Counted from the first letter of the stretch, positions 31,202 to 39,820 are shown. The stretch is 64,000 nt of DNA from Pseudoruegeria sp. HB172150 (GCF_013184805.1 NZ_JAATNG010000002.1:248001-312000), one strand, 5' to 3'. The notes: generated by a model from the sequence alone, not told the origin. Numbers and translations: made by a program.

Positions 31202-31765
31202 TCAGGCGGCGGCGGGCATTCCCGCCGTGGCGGCCGGGCGCCATTCGATGGTCACCCGCACCAGCATCGTGAAAAGCGCGGCAATCCCGGTCGTGAAGGC
31301 GCCGATATCGGCCGCCAGCGCGATCCATGCCCCGCCGATGAAATCGTGCAGGATCCAGAAGAACCCGCCCGCTAGCAGCAATAGCCGCAGATGCAGCTCG
31401 TTGGTCTGCATCCGTCCCAGCGCCAGCAGGCTCAGTGCGATCACGCTCAGGGCGGAAATCGGCCCCTGCCAGAACACCAGCCCGCACAACACCATCGCCG
31501 CGATCAGCGCATAGCCCAGCCGCGTCATCGCGGCGCTGCGGCCCGCGAACAGCGCCGCGCCGGTCTGCACCAGACCCAGCAGGTTGGCCAGCGCCGCCAC
31601 GGCGATGCCCAGCAGCGCGTAATGCGCGGCAAAGAACACCCCGGCCGCGATCTGCACCAGCAGGATCGCCTGCCTGTCGCGGCACATCGGCGCCGCCGTC
31701 AGGCAGATCATGGCTCCCAGCCCGGTCAGCAGAGCGGGAAGCTCCATTCCCAGAACCAGCGTCAC
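31202..31765 (-). CDS. YgjV-family inner-membrane protein
   Basis: The 187-residue protein has about six helices and the YgjV pattern CRDRQAILLVQIAAGVFFAAHY followed by GGFFWILHDFIGGAW. The family function is unknown. The GTG start overlaps the upstream DUF1127 stop (GTGA), so the genes are translationally coupled; an ATG six codons later is an alternative. It sits between two DUF1127 genes. Confidence 0.75.
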   Translation of the reverse strand: MTLVLGMELPALLTGLGAMICLTAAPMCRDRQAILLVQIAAGVFFAAHYALLGIAVAALANLLGLVQTGAALFAGRSAAMTRLGYALIAAMVLCGLVFWQGPISALSVIALSLLALGRMQTNELHLRLLLLAGGFFWILHDFIGGAWIALAADIGAFTTGIAALFTMLVRVTIEWRPAATAGMPAAA

Positions 31766-32028
31766 GGACGGTCTCTCCGCAGCGCGCGTTCTTCCTCAAG
31801 CGCCTGCACGATGTCGTGGCGGCAAAGTCCGATATCGTTCAGCAGCGCGTCGGACATGTCGAACAGGGCGGCGCAGTCGCGCGCGTCCTTCCGGTCCTCG
31901 CGCCACAGCCGCACGGTGCGTGCGGCCCAAAGAAACGGGGCCTGCAGCGACTCGATGATCGCATGGGCCGGGGCGCTGGACAGGGTGGTGAACGTCAGCG
32001 CGACGACGGGAGATTTCTGAATGGTCAT
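31762..32028 (-). CDS. DUF1127-like small protein B
   Basis: The 88-residue protein has a hydrophobic/aliphatic N-terminal half and a C-terminal DUF1127-type motif (CAALFDMSDALLNDIGLCRH). A GAGGAAAA site precedes the ATG. It begins an operon with the YgjV-like gene and possibly DUF1127 protein A. A large inverted repeat lies just upstream (32054-32124). Confidence 0.72.
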   Translation of the reverse strand: MTIQKSPVVALTFTTLSSAPAHAIIESLQAPFLWAARTVRLWREDRKDARDCAALFDMSDALLNDIGLCRHDIVQALEEERALRRDRP

Positions 32029-32053
32029 TACTATTTTCCTCCTCAAGAAAGGC

Positions 32054-32124
32054 ATCCTCCGACGCGCGGCCGCAGCGGCACAGTCTCAGTGGCCGCCCGG
32101 CCAGGGGCGAGCGCGCCGGAGGAT
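32054..32124 (-). repeat. 71-base nested inverted repeat, possible terminator or structured RNA
   Basis: ATCCTCCGACGCGC (32054-32067) matches the reverse complement of GCGCGCCGGAGGAT (32111-32124) at 13 of 14 positions. An inner GCGGCC/GGCCGC pair extends the structure. It fills the gap between the STAS-HTH gene and the DUF1127 B gene and would fold into one long hairpin in RNA. Confidence 0.6.
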
Positions 32125-32157
32125 CTGGTTGAAATCGGGGTTAGGGTTGCGCCGCCG

Positions 32158-32856
32158 TCAGGCGACCGACCCCTTCAGTTCGTGGACGGAGCCGCCGGCC
32201 CGGGGCTTCACGCAATCGTCGGTCGTGATCCCCAGATGACGCAGAAACGCGTCCTTCATCATCGCGGCATCGGAAAAGCCGCAGATGATCGCGACCCGGT
32301 CCAGCGGGATCCGGTCGTCGGACAGAAGAAACCGCGCATAGTCGATCTGCATCGACTCGACGAAACGGCCCAGCGGAACCGACAGCTCCGGCTCCGCCGT
32401 GCGGATCGGATCGAAGGCGCTGACATTGGCCCACTCCTTCGGGGCTTCTGCCGGGCTGGTCAGGAACTCGGCCAGCGACATGACGTCCGGCGTGGCAGCC
32501 TTGGGGCGGCCGGGCGCGGCCTGCGCCATCGCGGCCATCGACGCCTCGCGCGTGGGATCGCATTTCAGCAGGTGGTTGAAGCTCAGGCTGCGCAGCAGCG
32601 CTTCGGCCGACTTGTCGGCGCCGCAGATACGCATCTGGCCGTCCGCCGAATGCAGCAGCTTCGACGCCACGACCAGGCCGCGCACGCCGGCGCGGGTCAG
32701 CGTGGTGACGCGCGACAGGTCGACGATCAGCCGGTCGCGGCCGCACTGCACCTGCTCGACCAGTGCGTCGTAAAGGGTTCCCGCGGCAGTCCGGTCAACG
32801 GTGCCCGAGACTTCGAAGATCAGAAATTCGCCAATGATATCAAATGAAAGTTCCAT
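32158..32856 (-). CDS. STAS domain fused to an AraC-type helix-turn-helix
   Basis: The 232-residue protein opens with an anti-sigma-antagonist-like STAS domain (residues 1-100, ending in strand-helix repeats with LIVDLSRVTTLTRAGVRGLV). After a linker comes a segment matching the second helix-turn-helix of AraC regulators: ARFLLSDDRIPLDRVAIICG then FSDAAMMKDAFLRHLGI. The usual STAS phospho-serine site reads TTLTRAG, so a Thr may replace it. AAGGATT lies before the ATG. It is downstream of the P450 gene on the same strand. I know of no common family with this pairing; the HTH assignment rests on pattern reading. Confidence 0.7.
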   Translation of the reverse strand: MELSFDIIGEFLIFEVSGTVDRTAAGTLYDALVEQVQCGRDRLIVDLSRVTTLTRAGVRGLVVASKLLHSADGQMRICGADKSAEALLRSLSFNHLLKCDPTREASMAAMAQAAPGRPKAATPDVMSLAEFLTSPAEAPKEWANVSAFDPIRTAEPELSVPLGRFVESMQIDYARFLLSDDRIPLDRVAIICGFSDAAMMKDAFLRHLGITTDDCVKPRAGGSVHELKGSVA

Positions 32857-32886
32857 ACTAAAATCCTTACTTGGTAGGGGACTGAT

Positions 32887-32906
32887 CCTCCCGAAAATGC
32901 GGGAGG
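32887..32906 (-). promoter_or_regulatory. Hairpin between the P450 and STAS-HTH genes
   Basis: CCTCCCG and CGGGAGG form a perfect seven-base-pair stem with a six-base loop, 30 bases upstream of the STAS-HTH ATG. It contains a GGAGG-like arm and may act as a weak terminator. Confidence 0.45.
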
Positions 32907-32939
32907 AGTTACGGGTTAAATGAATGCGTTTGTCTTGGG

Positions 32940-34163
32940 CTAGGGGATGCGAACCTGCATCGGGGTGATCCGGCGGAGGCTGCGATAGCCCTGCAGTTTC
33001 GGCGCAACTTCCAGCTCGATATCGGGCGCTCCGGCGATCAGCGCCGCCAGGCTTTCCTCCAGTTCGATCCGCGACAGCACATCGCCGATGCAGCGATGCG
33101 GTCCCAGCCCGAACACCGAATGCAGTTTCGGATGGTCGGTCCGCGTGATGTCGAACCGGTCGGGGTCGGCGTACAGCGCCGGATCGCGCAACGCCGACAT
33201 CGTGCTGGCCGACAGCATGACACCGGCCGGCAGCGTCACACCAGCGATCTCGACCGGCGCGACGGTGAACCGCGGCACAGAGGCGGCCGGCGGCTCGTAT
33301 CGCAGCCCCTCGGCCACCGCACCGGGCAACAGCGAGGGCTCGCCGCGAAGCATCTCCCACTGCTCGGGGTGCTGCAGCAACAGCGTCGTCAGCATGGCGA
33401 AACCCGCGCGGGTCGTATCGCTGCCGGCGATGACGATGCCGATCACCTGGTTCACAAGGCTGTCGAACGGGATCACCCGGTTTTCCTGCCAGTCGGTCAC
33501 CAGCATCGACAGCATGTCGTCGCACGGTTCGTCGAGGCGCCGCAGCAGGTGCTCCTCGACATAAAAGAACAGTTCCGCCGTCGCGGCCTCGATCACCGAG
33601 TGGTGGTCGAGCGGGTAGGGCGGCACGACGGCCCGCGTGGTCTCGTAGACAAGGGTCGTGAAATAGGGCGCGTCCGATTCCGGCAGCCCCAGGATCAGCG
33701 CGATCATTTCGGCCGGCATGCGCGACGCCATGGCCTCGACAAAGTCAAAGCTCTCGCCTCGCGGCAGTTCGGCCACGATCGCCGCGGCCTTGGCGCGAAC
33801 CTGACCGCGCGATGCCTCGATCGCGCGATGGGCAAAGCTCCGGGCAAACAGGCTGCGCAGGGTGCGGTGCGTCTTGCCGTTGCTGAACAGAAAGAAGTCC
33901 GACATCAACCGGGACACGGCGCCCTCGGGTACGCGGTTCAACCGGGCATAGTCCGCCCCCTCGATCTGGACCGTCCGCGAGTCTGTCAAAAGCGACAGGA
34001 CGTCCTCGCCGCGCAGCGCAAGGTATTGCTGCTCGCCGACCTCGATCACCGGATAGTGATCGCGCAGACCCGCGAACATCGCGTGCGGGTTCTGCGAGAG
34101 GGTTAACGGGTCAACAAAAAGCGCCGAAGCGCCATCGGCCCCGAAGGGCACTACCTTATTCAT
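32940..34163 (-). CDS. Cytochrome P450
   Basis: The 407-residue protein has the oxygen-binding I-helix AGSDTTR (near 245), the ExxR motif in EGLRYEPPA, and the heme loop FGLGPHRCIGDVLSRIELE with the thiolate Cys near 358. It is a soluble class I bacterial P450, needing separate ferredoxin and reductase, neither of which is nearby. A TGGAGC site precedes the ATG. It is divergent from a SARP-hydrolase gene and lies upstream of a STAS-HTH gene. The substrate is unknown; P450s of this size act on terpenoids, fatty acids or secondary metabolites. Confidence 0.93.
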   Translation of the reverse strand: MNKVVPFGADGASALFVDPLTLSQNPHAMFAGLRDHYPVIEVGEQQYLALRGEDVLSLLTDSRTVQIEGADYARLNRVPEGAVSRLMSDFFLFSNGKTHRTLRSLFARSFAHRAIEASRGQVRAKAAAIVAELPRGESFDFVEAMASRMPAEMIALILGLPESDAPYFTTLVYETTRAVVPPYPLDHHSVIEAATAELFFYVEEHLLRRLDEPCDDMLSMLVTDWQENRVIPFDSLVNQVIGIVIAGSDTTRAGFAMLTTLLLQHPEQWEMLRGEPSLLPGAVAEGLRYEPPAASVPRFTVAPVEIAGVTLPAGVMLSASTMSALRDPALYADPDRFDITRTDHPKLHSVFGLGPHRCIGDVLSRIELEESLAALIAGAPDIELEVAPKLQGYRSLRRITPMQVRIP

Positions 34164-34279
34164 TTTATGCTCCAGTTACGGTATGTAACGGCCAGCACCG
34201 CCGAGTGTTTTTCCCGGTGTTGGGGACGGCTGGACTGGCCGCAGGCAAATTGCCGCTGCGGAAGCCATGTCCAACCCGA

Positions 34280-34309
34280 CCGTTGTTGTCACCGTTGTGC
34301 GACCGGTGT
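34280..34309 (+). promoter_or_regulatory. Three heptamer direct repeats, possible SARP/OmpR-type binding site
   Basis: CCGTTGT (34280-34286), CCGTTGT (34292-34298) and CCGGTGT (34303-34309) repeat with a 12- and 11-base period; a further CCGGTGT lies at 34214-34220. SARP and OmpR-class winged helices bind direct heptamers at about one helical turn. The array lies between the P450 gene and the gene for a SARP-type protein. Confidence 0.5.
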
Positions 34310-34356
34310 TAATGGCGCGTTCGGAACGTTGTTTTTTGCATTTTACGGAGTGGGAA

Positions 34357-35928
34357 TTGCCCGAAACCCTTGAGATCTCGCTGTTTGGCGAGCTGCGCGT
34401 GGCGTCGCAAGGACAGCCCGTCGCACTGCCCGCGTCAAAGAAGGCGCGGGCCCTGTTGGCCTTTCTGATTGCCACCGGCCGGCCGCACCGGCGCGAACGT
34501 CTGTGCGAACTTTTCTGGGACCTGCCGGACGATCCGAAGGCCGCGCTGCGCTGGTCGCTCAGCAAGCTGCGCAAGGTCGTTGACGGACAGGACCACCCCC
34601 GCATCGTTGCCGACCGCGAGCGCGTCTATTTCGATGCCGACGGGGTCGAGGTCGACTTTCGCGAGATGCACACACGGCTGCGCCGCCATACCGGGCCGAT
34701 TCCGGTCGAGGAACTGGAGCAGATGGCGCACCGGCTCGAGATGGTGTTTCTCGATGGTCTCGACGGCAGCGGCGACGATTCGTTCGAGTCCTGGCTGACT
34801 GCCGAGCGCGAGGATTCGCGCGCCGCCCGCGTCGCCGTTCTGCAGCAACTGGCCACTCACCCTGACATGCCGCCGATCCAGACCCAGAAATGGATGCGTC
34901 TCTGGGAAGAGGAAGACCCGTTCGGCGTCGAGGCCCACCGACGCGCCAGCCCCGAACCCGAAGCAAAGCCCGTCGCCACGCCGGAACCCGTCGCGGCTCC
35001 GGTCTCGGAGTTGTCAGCGCCCGTCGCTCCCGTTCCGGCCAGCAAGGAGGAACGAGTCGCACGGTCCCGCGCCCGCGCCCTTCGCGCACAGCGCATCGGA
35101 TTCTGCGACGTCCCCGACGGCACAAAGATCGCCTATGCCACCATCGGCGAGGGTCCTCCGCTGCTGAAGGCAGCGAACTGGCTCAATCACCTCGAATTCG
35201 ACTGGAACAGCCCGATCTGGGGCAAATCCTTTGCCGAGATCGCCCGCAACCGCACCTTCATCCGCTATGACGAACGCGGCTGCGGCCTGTCGGACTGGGA
35301 AGTCGACGATCTCAGCTTCGATGCTTTCGTCGAGGATCTCGAGGCGGTCGCAGACAAGCTCGAGCTGGAACGCTTCCCGCTCCTCGGCATCTCGCAGGGT
35401 GCCGCGGTCTCCATCGAATACGCAGTCCGCCACCCCGAACGCGTCAGTGCATTGATCCTGCTGGGCGGCTATGCTGCGGGCTGGCGCTATCTGGCAACGC
35501 CCGACGAACAGGCCCGCCGCGAGACCGTGCTGACCCTGACCGAACTGGGCTGGGGCACCGACAACCCCGCTTACCGCCACATCTTCTCGCAAACCTTCAT
35601 GCCCGACGCGAGCGCCGAAGATCTCGCCTGGTTCGACGAGTTCCAGCGACAGACCACGTCGCCGAAGAACGCCGCGCGGTTCCAGGATGCCTTCGGCTAT
35701 ATCGACGTCCGCCACCGGCTGGCCGAGGTCAAGGCGCCGACCATCGTGCTCCATTCGAAACACGATCAGCGTATCCCGCTGGAACTTGGCCGCGACCTGG
35801 CGACTGGCATTCCGGACGCTCAGTTCATCCCACTGGAAAGCCGCAATCACATCCTGATTGACAGCGAACCCGCCTGGAAGGATTGCGTCGAGGCCATCGG
35901 CCAGTTCCTTCTTGAAAAGAACATCTGA
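34357..35928 (+). CDS. SARP-type winged helix and BTAD region fused to an alpha/beta hydrolase
   Basis: The 523-residue protein starts with an OmpR/SARP winged helix (ISLFGELRVAS, RERLCELFWDLPDDPKAALR) and a partial bacterial transcription activation domain (FESWLTAERED), then a Pro/Ala linker, then an alpha/beta hydrolase with nucleophile elbow GISQGAA, acid in KHDQRIP and catalytic His in SRNHIL. The hydrolase half resembles those fused to adenylate cyclases or LuxR domains and may sense or cleave a ligand. I prefer the TTG at 34357, which follows GGAGTGGGAA; an ATG at 34267 would place the heptamer repeats inside the gene. It is divergent from the P450. Confidence 0.8.
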   Translation: MPETLEISLFGELRVASQGQPVALPASKKARALLAFLIATGRPHRRERLCELFWDLPDDPKAALRWSLSKLRKVVDGQDHPRIVADRERVYFDADGVEVDFREMHTRLRRHTGPIPVEELEQMAHRLEMVFLDGLDGSGDDSFESWLTAEREDSRAARVAVLQQLATHPDMPPIQTQKWMRLWEEEDPFGVEAHRRASPEPEAKPVATPEPVAAPVSELSAPVAPVPASKEERVARSRARALRAQRIGFCDVPDGTKIAYATIGEGPPLLKAANWLNHLEFDWNSPIWGKSFAEIARNRTFIRYDERGCGLSDWEVDDLSFDAFVEDLEAVADKLELERFPLLGISQGAAVSIEYAVRHPERVSALILLGGYAAGWRYLATPDEQARRETVLTLTELGWGTDNPAYRHIFSQTFMPDASAEDLAWFDEFQRQTTSPKNAARFQDAFGYIDVRHRLAEVKAPTIVLHSKHDQRIPLELGRDLATGIPDAQFIPLESRNHILIDSEPAWKDCVEAIGQFLLEKNI

Positions 35929-35956
35929 ATAGCAGGATCACGGCATGCAGCCGCCC

Positions 35957-35982
35957 CGCGGGCCGGTTCTCGCCGGCCCGCG
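35957..35982 (+). terminator. Hairpin after the SARP-hydrolase gene
   Basis: CGCGGGCCGG and CCGGCCCGCG form a perfect ten-base-pair stem with a six-base loop, 28 bases after the stop codon. No T run follows. The remaining bases up to 36178 hold the upstream region of the sensor kinase. Confidence 0.55.
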
Positions 35983-36178
35983 CCACCGTCGGTAATGGCG
36001 CATGCCTCAGTTACGAAAACATGCATTTAACTGTCATCTTTGCGCGATGACACTCCTCGAATATGGTTGACCGTGGGGAAATGGAACGAGACAGTACTTC
36101 CGGGTACCGTCAGTGCAGTTGTCCGGTCGCCGCCTGTTGCCAGGGCGTTTTTCGGCCGCGGGGAGAGTGAGCGTCTGA

Positions 36179-38326
36179 GTGCCGCAAAGTAGCAGAGACG
36201 AAACTCCGCAGACCGCCTCGCATGCAATGGATTTCGCGCGGTTTGTGGATCACCTCCTGGAACTCTTCTCCATTCTTCTGGTGGTCGTCTTCCTCGCCAC
36301 GGTTTTCCAGATGCTCCAGCACGGCTTCAACTGGATCCTGGCGATAGAACTCGTGCTGCTGGCGGTGCTGCTGTTCATGCTCAACATGACCGGACTGCTC
36401 AGCAAGAAAGTGCGCGTGGCGGCATTCCTCATTGCCACGATGGTCATCGCCAGCAGCTTCCTTGTCCGGAACGGGCTTGGCCCGGTGCCGGTGACCGCGA
36501 TCTGCTTCGTGATCATGATGGCCGCCCTCCTGGCAGGCTCCCGCTATGCGCTGGCCCTGATGGCGGTTCAAGCCCTGATATTCTCGGCCGTAGGAGTCGC
36601 TTTCGTGCGCGGCTGGCTGACCGCGGCGCCGGACCTCGCGGCATTTTCCGCCGATCCCGTCCAATGGTTCATTGCGGGCGGCGTGGCGACAGTGGTGTCG
36701 CTGGTCCTGATCCTCGCCGTGCACAGCCTTGTCGGCTACTGGAAAGGCGCCAGCAAAGCGGCCCTGCGCGAGTCCGAGCAGGCGCAGGCCCTGGTGGAAA
36801 ACGCGCCCGAAGCGATTGTCATCTACGATCTCGATACCGAACTTGTCACGGCGATGAACCCGATGGCCGAAGAACTGTTCGGCGCCCGCCGCGAAGAGAT
36901 CATCGGCAGGAAATCCGCGACCGATCTCAGCCCGCCGGTACAGCCCGACGGTGTCGCGTCGCGCCTTGCCGCACAGCGGCATTTTCAGCGTGCGCTGGAC
37001 GGGCAGGTCCCAAAGACCGAATGGGTCGTGCGGCGGCCGGACGGCAAAGAGATTCCCTGTGATGTTTCGCTCTCGCGGCTGCCCCCGGCCGACCGGCGGC
37101 TGATCCGGGCCTCCCTCATCGATATCCGCGACCGCAAGTCGGCGCAGGCCCGGCAGGAGGAATTGCAGACCCAGTTGGCCCAGTCGCAAAAGCTGCAGGC
37201 CGTAGGCAAGCTCACCGGCGGTGTCGCCCACGACTTCAACAACCTGCTCGCCGTCATCCTCGGAAACCTCGAACTGCTGCAGGAAGGCGAACATGACGAC
37301 GAACAGACGGCCCTGATCGAGGCCGCCATCGGCGCCACCCGGAAGGGCGCGGAACTCACAAGCTCGATGCTGCGCTACGCCCGCCGCGCCCCGCTGGAGC
37401 CGCAGGTCCTCGATCTGAACGCCGTGGTGCGGGAGACCCGCAACTGGACCACCCGCACCATTCCCAAGACCATCGCGGTGGAAACCTCGCTACTCGCCGG
37501 GCTCTGGCCGATAGAGGCCGATCCCGGCGCCACCGAAAGCGCGCTTCTGAATCTGATCCTGAACGCCCGGGATGCGATGCCCAATGGCGGTCGGCTGACC
37601 ATCGAAACCAACAATGTCCGGATCGACGGCGAATACATCCACGAGCGCAACGAAGAGGTGGAGCCCGGCCGTTACGTGATGCTCGCCGTCAGCGATACCG
37701 GCACCGGTATCCCGGCAGAGGTGCTGGACAGGATCTTCGACCCGTTCTTCACCACCAAACCGCCCGGCACGGGGTCAGGCTTGGGCCTGTCGATGATCGA
37801 GGGCTTTCTCAAGCAATCAGGCGGCACCGTCCGCGTCTATACCGAGCCGGGTCGGGGCACGACCTTCAAGCTGTATTTCAGGGCCTGCGAGAACCTGAAG
37901 CTCGAGCCGCCGAAACCGCCGGAAGTTACCATCGGCGCGACCGGCGGCCAGAAAATCCTGGTGGTCGAGGACGAACCGCAGGTGCTCGACGTGCTGATCG
38001 CGGTGCTGGACCGCGCCGGTTATGCGGCGCACGGTGTCACGACCGGAGACGAAGCCCAGAGCATCTTTCTCGACGACCCCGGCTTCGACCTGGTGCTGAC
38101 CGACATCGTCATGCCGGGGGAACTGCAGGGTCCGACGCTGGCCCGGTCACTACGCGACAGGAACCCGGACCTGCCGGTGGTCTTCATGTCCGGATACGCC
38201 GCCGAAGCGACCGTGCACGGCAACGGATTGCGGCCAGAGGATATCCGCCTGATGAAACCGGTGCGCCGCGTTGAACTGCTGCAGGCCGTCGCAACCGCGC
38301 TCGGAACTGCGGTCGAAACGTCGTGA
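36179..38326 (+). CDS. Hybrid histidine kinase with PAS and receiver domains
   Basis: The 715-residue protein has five to six N-terminal helices (about residues 20-190), a PAS domain (ENAPEAIVIYDLDTE), a HisKA domain with His351 in GGVAHDFNNLLAVILGN, an ATPase domain (DTGTGIP, GTGSGLGLSMI) and a C-terminal receiver with Asp in DLVLTDIVMP. The HDFNN box is shared with many CckA-like hybrid kinases, but the rest differs. The GTG at 36179 is preceded by GGGGAGAG; an ATG at 36227 is an alternative. No response-regulator gene is adjacent, so the output is presumably through a phosphotransfer partner elsewhere. Confidence 0.88.
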   Translation: MPQSSRDETPQTASHAMDFARFVDHLLELFSILLVVVFLATVFQMLQHGFNWILAIELVLLAVLLFMLNMTGLLSKKVRVAAFLIATMVIASSFLVRNGLGPVPVTAICFVIMMAALLAGSRYALALMAVQALIFSAVGVAFVRGWLTAAPDLAAFSADPVQWFIAGGVATVVSLVLILAVHSLVGYWKGASKAALRESEQAQALVENAPEAIVIYDLDTELVTAMNPMAEELFGARREEIIGRKSATDLSPPVQPDGVASRLAAQRHFQRALDGQVPKTEWVVRRPDGKEIPCDVSLSRLPPADRRLIRASLIDIRDRKSAQARQEELQTQLAQSQKLQAVGKLTGGVAHDFNNLLAVILGNLELLQEGEHDDEQTALIEAAIGATRKGAELTSSMLRYARRAPLEPQVLDLNAVVRETRNWTTRTIPKTIAVETSLLAGLWPIEADPGATESALLNLILNARDAMPNGGRLTIETNNVRIDGEYIHERNEEVEPGRYVMLAVSDTGTGIPAEVLDRIFDPFFTTKPPGTGSGLGLSMIEGFLKQSGGTVRVYTEPGRGTTFKLYFRACENLKLEPPKPPEVTIGATGGQKILVVEDEPQVLDVLIAVLDRAGYAAHGVTTGDEAQSIFLDDPGFDLVLTDIVMPGELQGPTLARSLRDRNPDLPVVFMSGYAAEATVHGNGLRPEDIRLMKPVRRVELLQAVATALGTAVETS

Positions 38327-38329
38327 CCG

Positions 38330-38773
38330 TCAGGCCGCGGTGTCCATCCAGATCGTGACCGGGCCGTCATTCAGCAGGCGCACCTTCATGTCCGCGCCGA
38401 AGGACCCCGTCGCCGTCTCGATCCCCTGCGCCCGGACCTGTCCTGCGAAATACTCATAAAGCCGTTCGCCCTCCGCCGGCGGCGCGGCGGTGGAAAATCC
38501 CGGCCGGTTCCCGCGCGAGGTATCGGCGGCCAGCGTGAACTGGCTGACGACCAGAGCCGCGCCTCCGGTGTCCAGAACGGACCGGTTCATCTTCCCCGCC
38601 TCGTCCTCGAAGATCCGCAGCTTGGCGATCTTCGCCGCCAGCTTGTCCGCCTCGGCCTCGCCGTCGCCCTGCATTGCGCAGATCAGGATCAGCAGCCCGG
38701 CGCAGATCTCTCCGATCACCTCGCCATCGACCGTCACCGACGCTTCGGTGACCCGCTGGATCAGCGCCCGCAT
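38330..38773 (-). CDS. dtd: D-aminoacyl-tRNA deacylase
   Basis: The 147-residue protein begins [18 protein letters not shown] and contains SQFTLAADT and the GP motif [11 protein letters not shown] that holds the cross-subunit Gly-cisPro site. Dtd removes D-amino acids (and glycine) mischarged onto tRNAs. It ends four bases from the convergent kinase stop and is preceded, four bases away, by the sugar kinase gene, so those two are probably co-transcribed. Confidence 0.96.
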   Translation of the reverse strand: MRALIQRVTEASVTVDGEVIGEICAGLLILICAMQGDGEAEADKLAAKIAKLRIFEDEAGKMNRSVLDTGGAALVVSQFTLAADTSRGNRPGFSTAAPPAEGERLYEYFAGQVRAQGIETATGSFGADMKVRLLNDGPVTIWMDTAA

Positions 38774-38777
38774 GCGT

Positions 38778-39698
38778 CTAAAGCTCGCTTGCCCAGGGCG
38801 GGTTCGCGCCCGCCCGGCTGACCGTGACAGCCGCGGCCTTTACGCCAAGGCTCAGCGCGTCGGTCAGCACCCGGTCGTCCAGGTCGGCCAGCGCGTCCTT
38901 GGTCAACGCACCGGCCCCGTCCAGCGCCGCCAGCACGCCCGCGTTGAACGTGTCGCCCGCGCCGACCGTGTCTGCGACCTCGACCTTTCTTGCGGGCACG
39001 AAAACCTCTCCGCCCGCCGTCACACCGTGGGCGCCTTTGGCCCCTTCCGTGATGCAGACGATCTTGGGGCCCTTTTGCAGCATCGCGCGCGCCAGCGCAC
39101 TGGTCTCGCCTTCGCCCATGATCCAGTGCAGATCCTCGTCCGACACCTTCACGATATCCGCCAGCGCCACCATCCGCTCGATCCGCGCGCGATAGGCGGT
39201 CTCGTCGGTGATGAAAGAGGTGCGGATATTCGGGTCGATCATGATCGCGCGGCGTCCCGCCTCGCGTTCGGCCAGCGCCTGGAACGCCGAACCGCAGGGT
39301 TCGCCTACCAGGCTGATCCCGCCGAAGAACAGCGCGGAGGTGTCGTCATCCAGCTTCGGCAGGTCGGCCGCCGTCATCATGCGCAGCGCCGTGCCCTCGT
39401 CGTAAAAGGCATAGGTGGCCTGACCGTCGACCAGCTTCACGAAGGCGAGCGTGCACGGTCGTTGCACGACCGGCGCATAGCCCGTGTGAACCTTGCTTTC
39501 CGACAAAGCGTCCCGCAGCATATCCCCGAACAGGTCCGCGCTCAGGCCGCAGAAGAAACCCGAAGGTGCCCCCAGACGCCCCAGTGCAATCGCCGTGTTG
39601 AACACCGCGCCGCCCGGGTAGGGCGCAAACGCATCCTCCCCGTTCTTGGTCTCTCGCGGCAGCATGTCGATCAGCGCCTCGCCGCAGCACAGGATCAT
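38778..39698 (-). CDS. PfkB-family carbohydrate kinase (fructokinase-like)
   Basis: The 306-residue kinase has the PfkB N-terminal signature around [17 protein letters not shown] and the C-terminal ATP/base motif [18 protein letters not shown] with the catalytic Asp. Fructokinases of this length are common, and the start [14 protein letters not shown] matches them. No transporter or sugar operon is adjacent, so the sugar is not certain. Confidence 0.9.
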   Translation of the reverse strand: MILCCGEALIDMLPRETKNGEDAFAPYPGGAVFNTAIALGRLGAPSGFFCGLSADLFGDMLRDALSESKVHTGYAPVVQRPCTLAFVKLVDGQATYAFYDEGTALRMMTAADLPKLDDDTSALFFGGISLVGEPCGSAFQALAEREAGRRAIMIDPNIRTSFITDETAYRARIERMVALADIVKVSDEDLHWIMGEGETSALARAMLQKGPKIVCITEGAKGAHGVTAGGEVFVPARKVEVADTVGAGDTFNAGVLAALDGAGALTKDALADLDDRVLTDALSLGVKAAAVTVSRAGANPPWASEL

Positions 39699-39789
39699 CG
39701 CGGGCCCTCCTTTCCGGTTCCCGAACCTCTATCGCCACAGGCCCTGCGGGGCAATCCGCGCCCTGCGGCATGATGCGCATCAAGGCGCT

Positions 39790-39820
39790 CTTGAACCGGA
39801 AATGGTAGAATTCCCATATT
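39790..39820 (+). promoter_or_regulatory. Sigma-32 (RpoH)-type heat-shock promoter of the Hsp20 gene
   Basis: CTTGAA (39790-39795) and CCCATATT (39813-39820) match the RpoH consensus CTTGAA...CCCATNT with a 17-base spacer, close to that of known heat-shock promoters. The predicted start is about 20 bases before the Hsp20 ATG. Confidence 0.6.

Noticed and set aside
32857-33525. In-frame extension upstream of the STAS-HTH gene to 33525
   Set aside because: The extension is antisense to the P450 gene and has a reverse-reading composition; the STAS domain begins naturally at 32856 behind AAGGATT.
34267-34356. ATG start 30 codons upstream in the SARP-hydrolase gene
   Set aside because: The stretch is AT-rich, lacks domain similarity, contains the heptamer repeats, and has no ribosome site. 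It is kept only as an alternative start.
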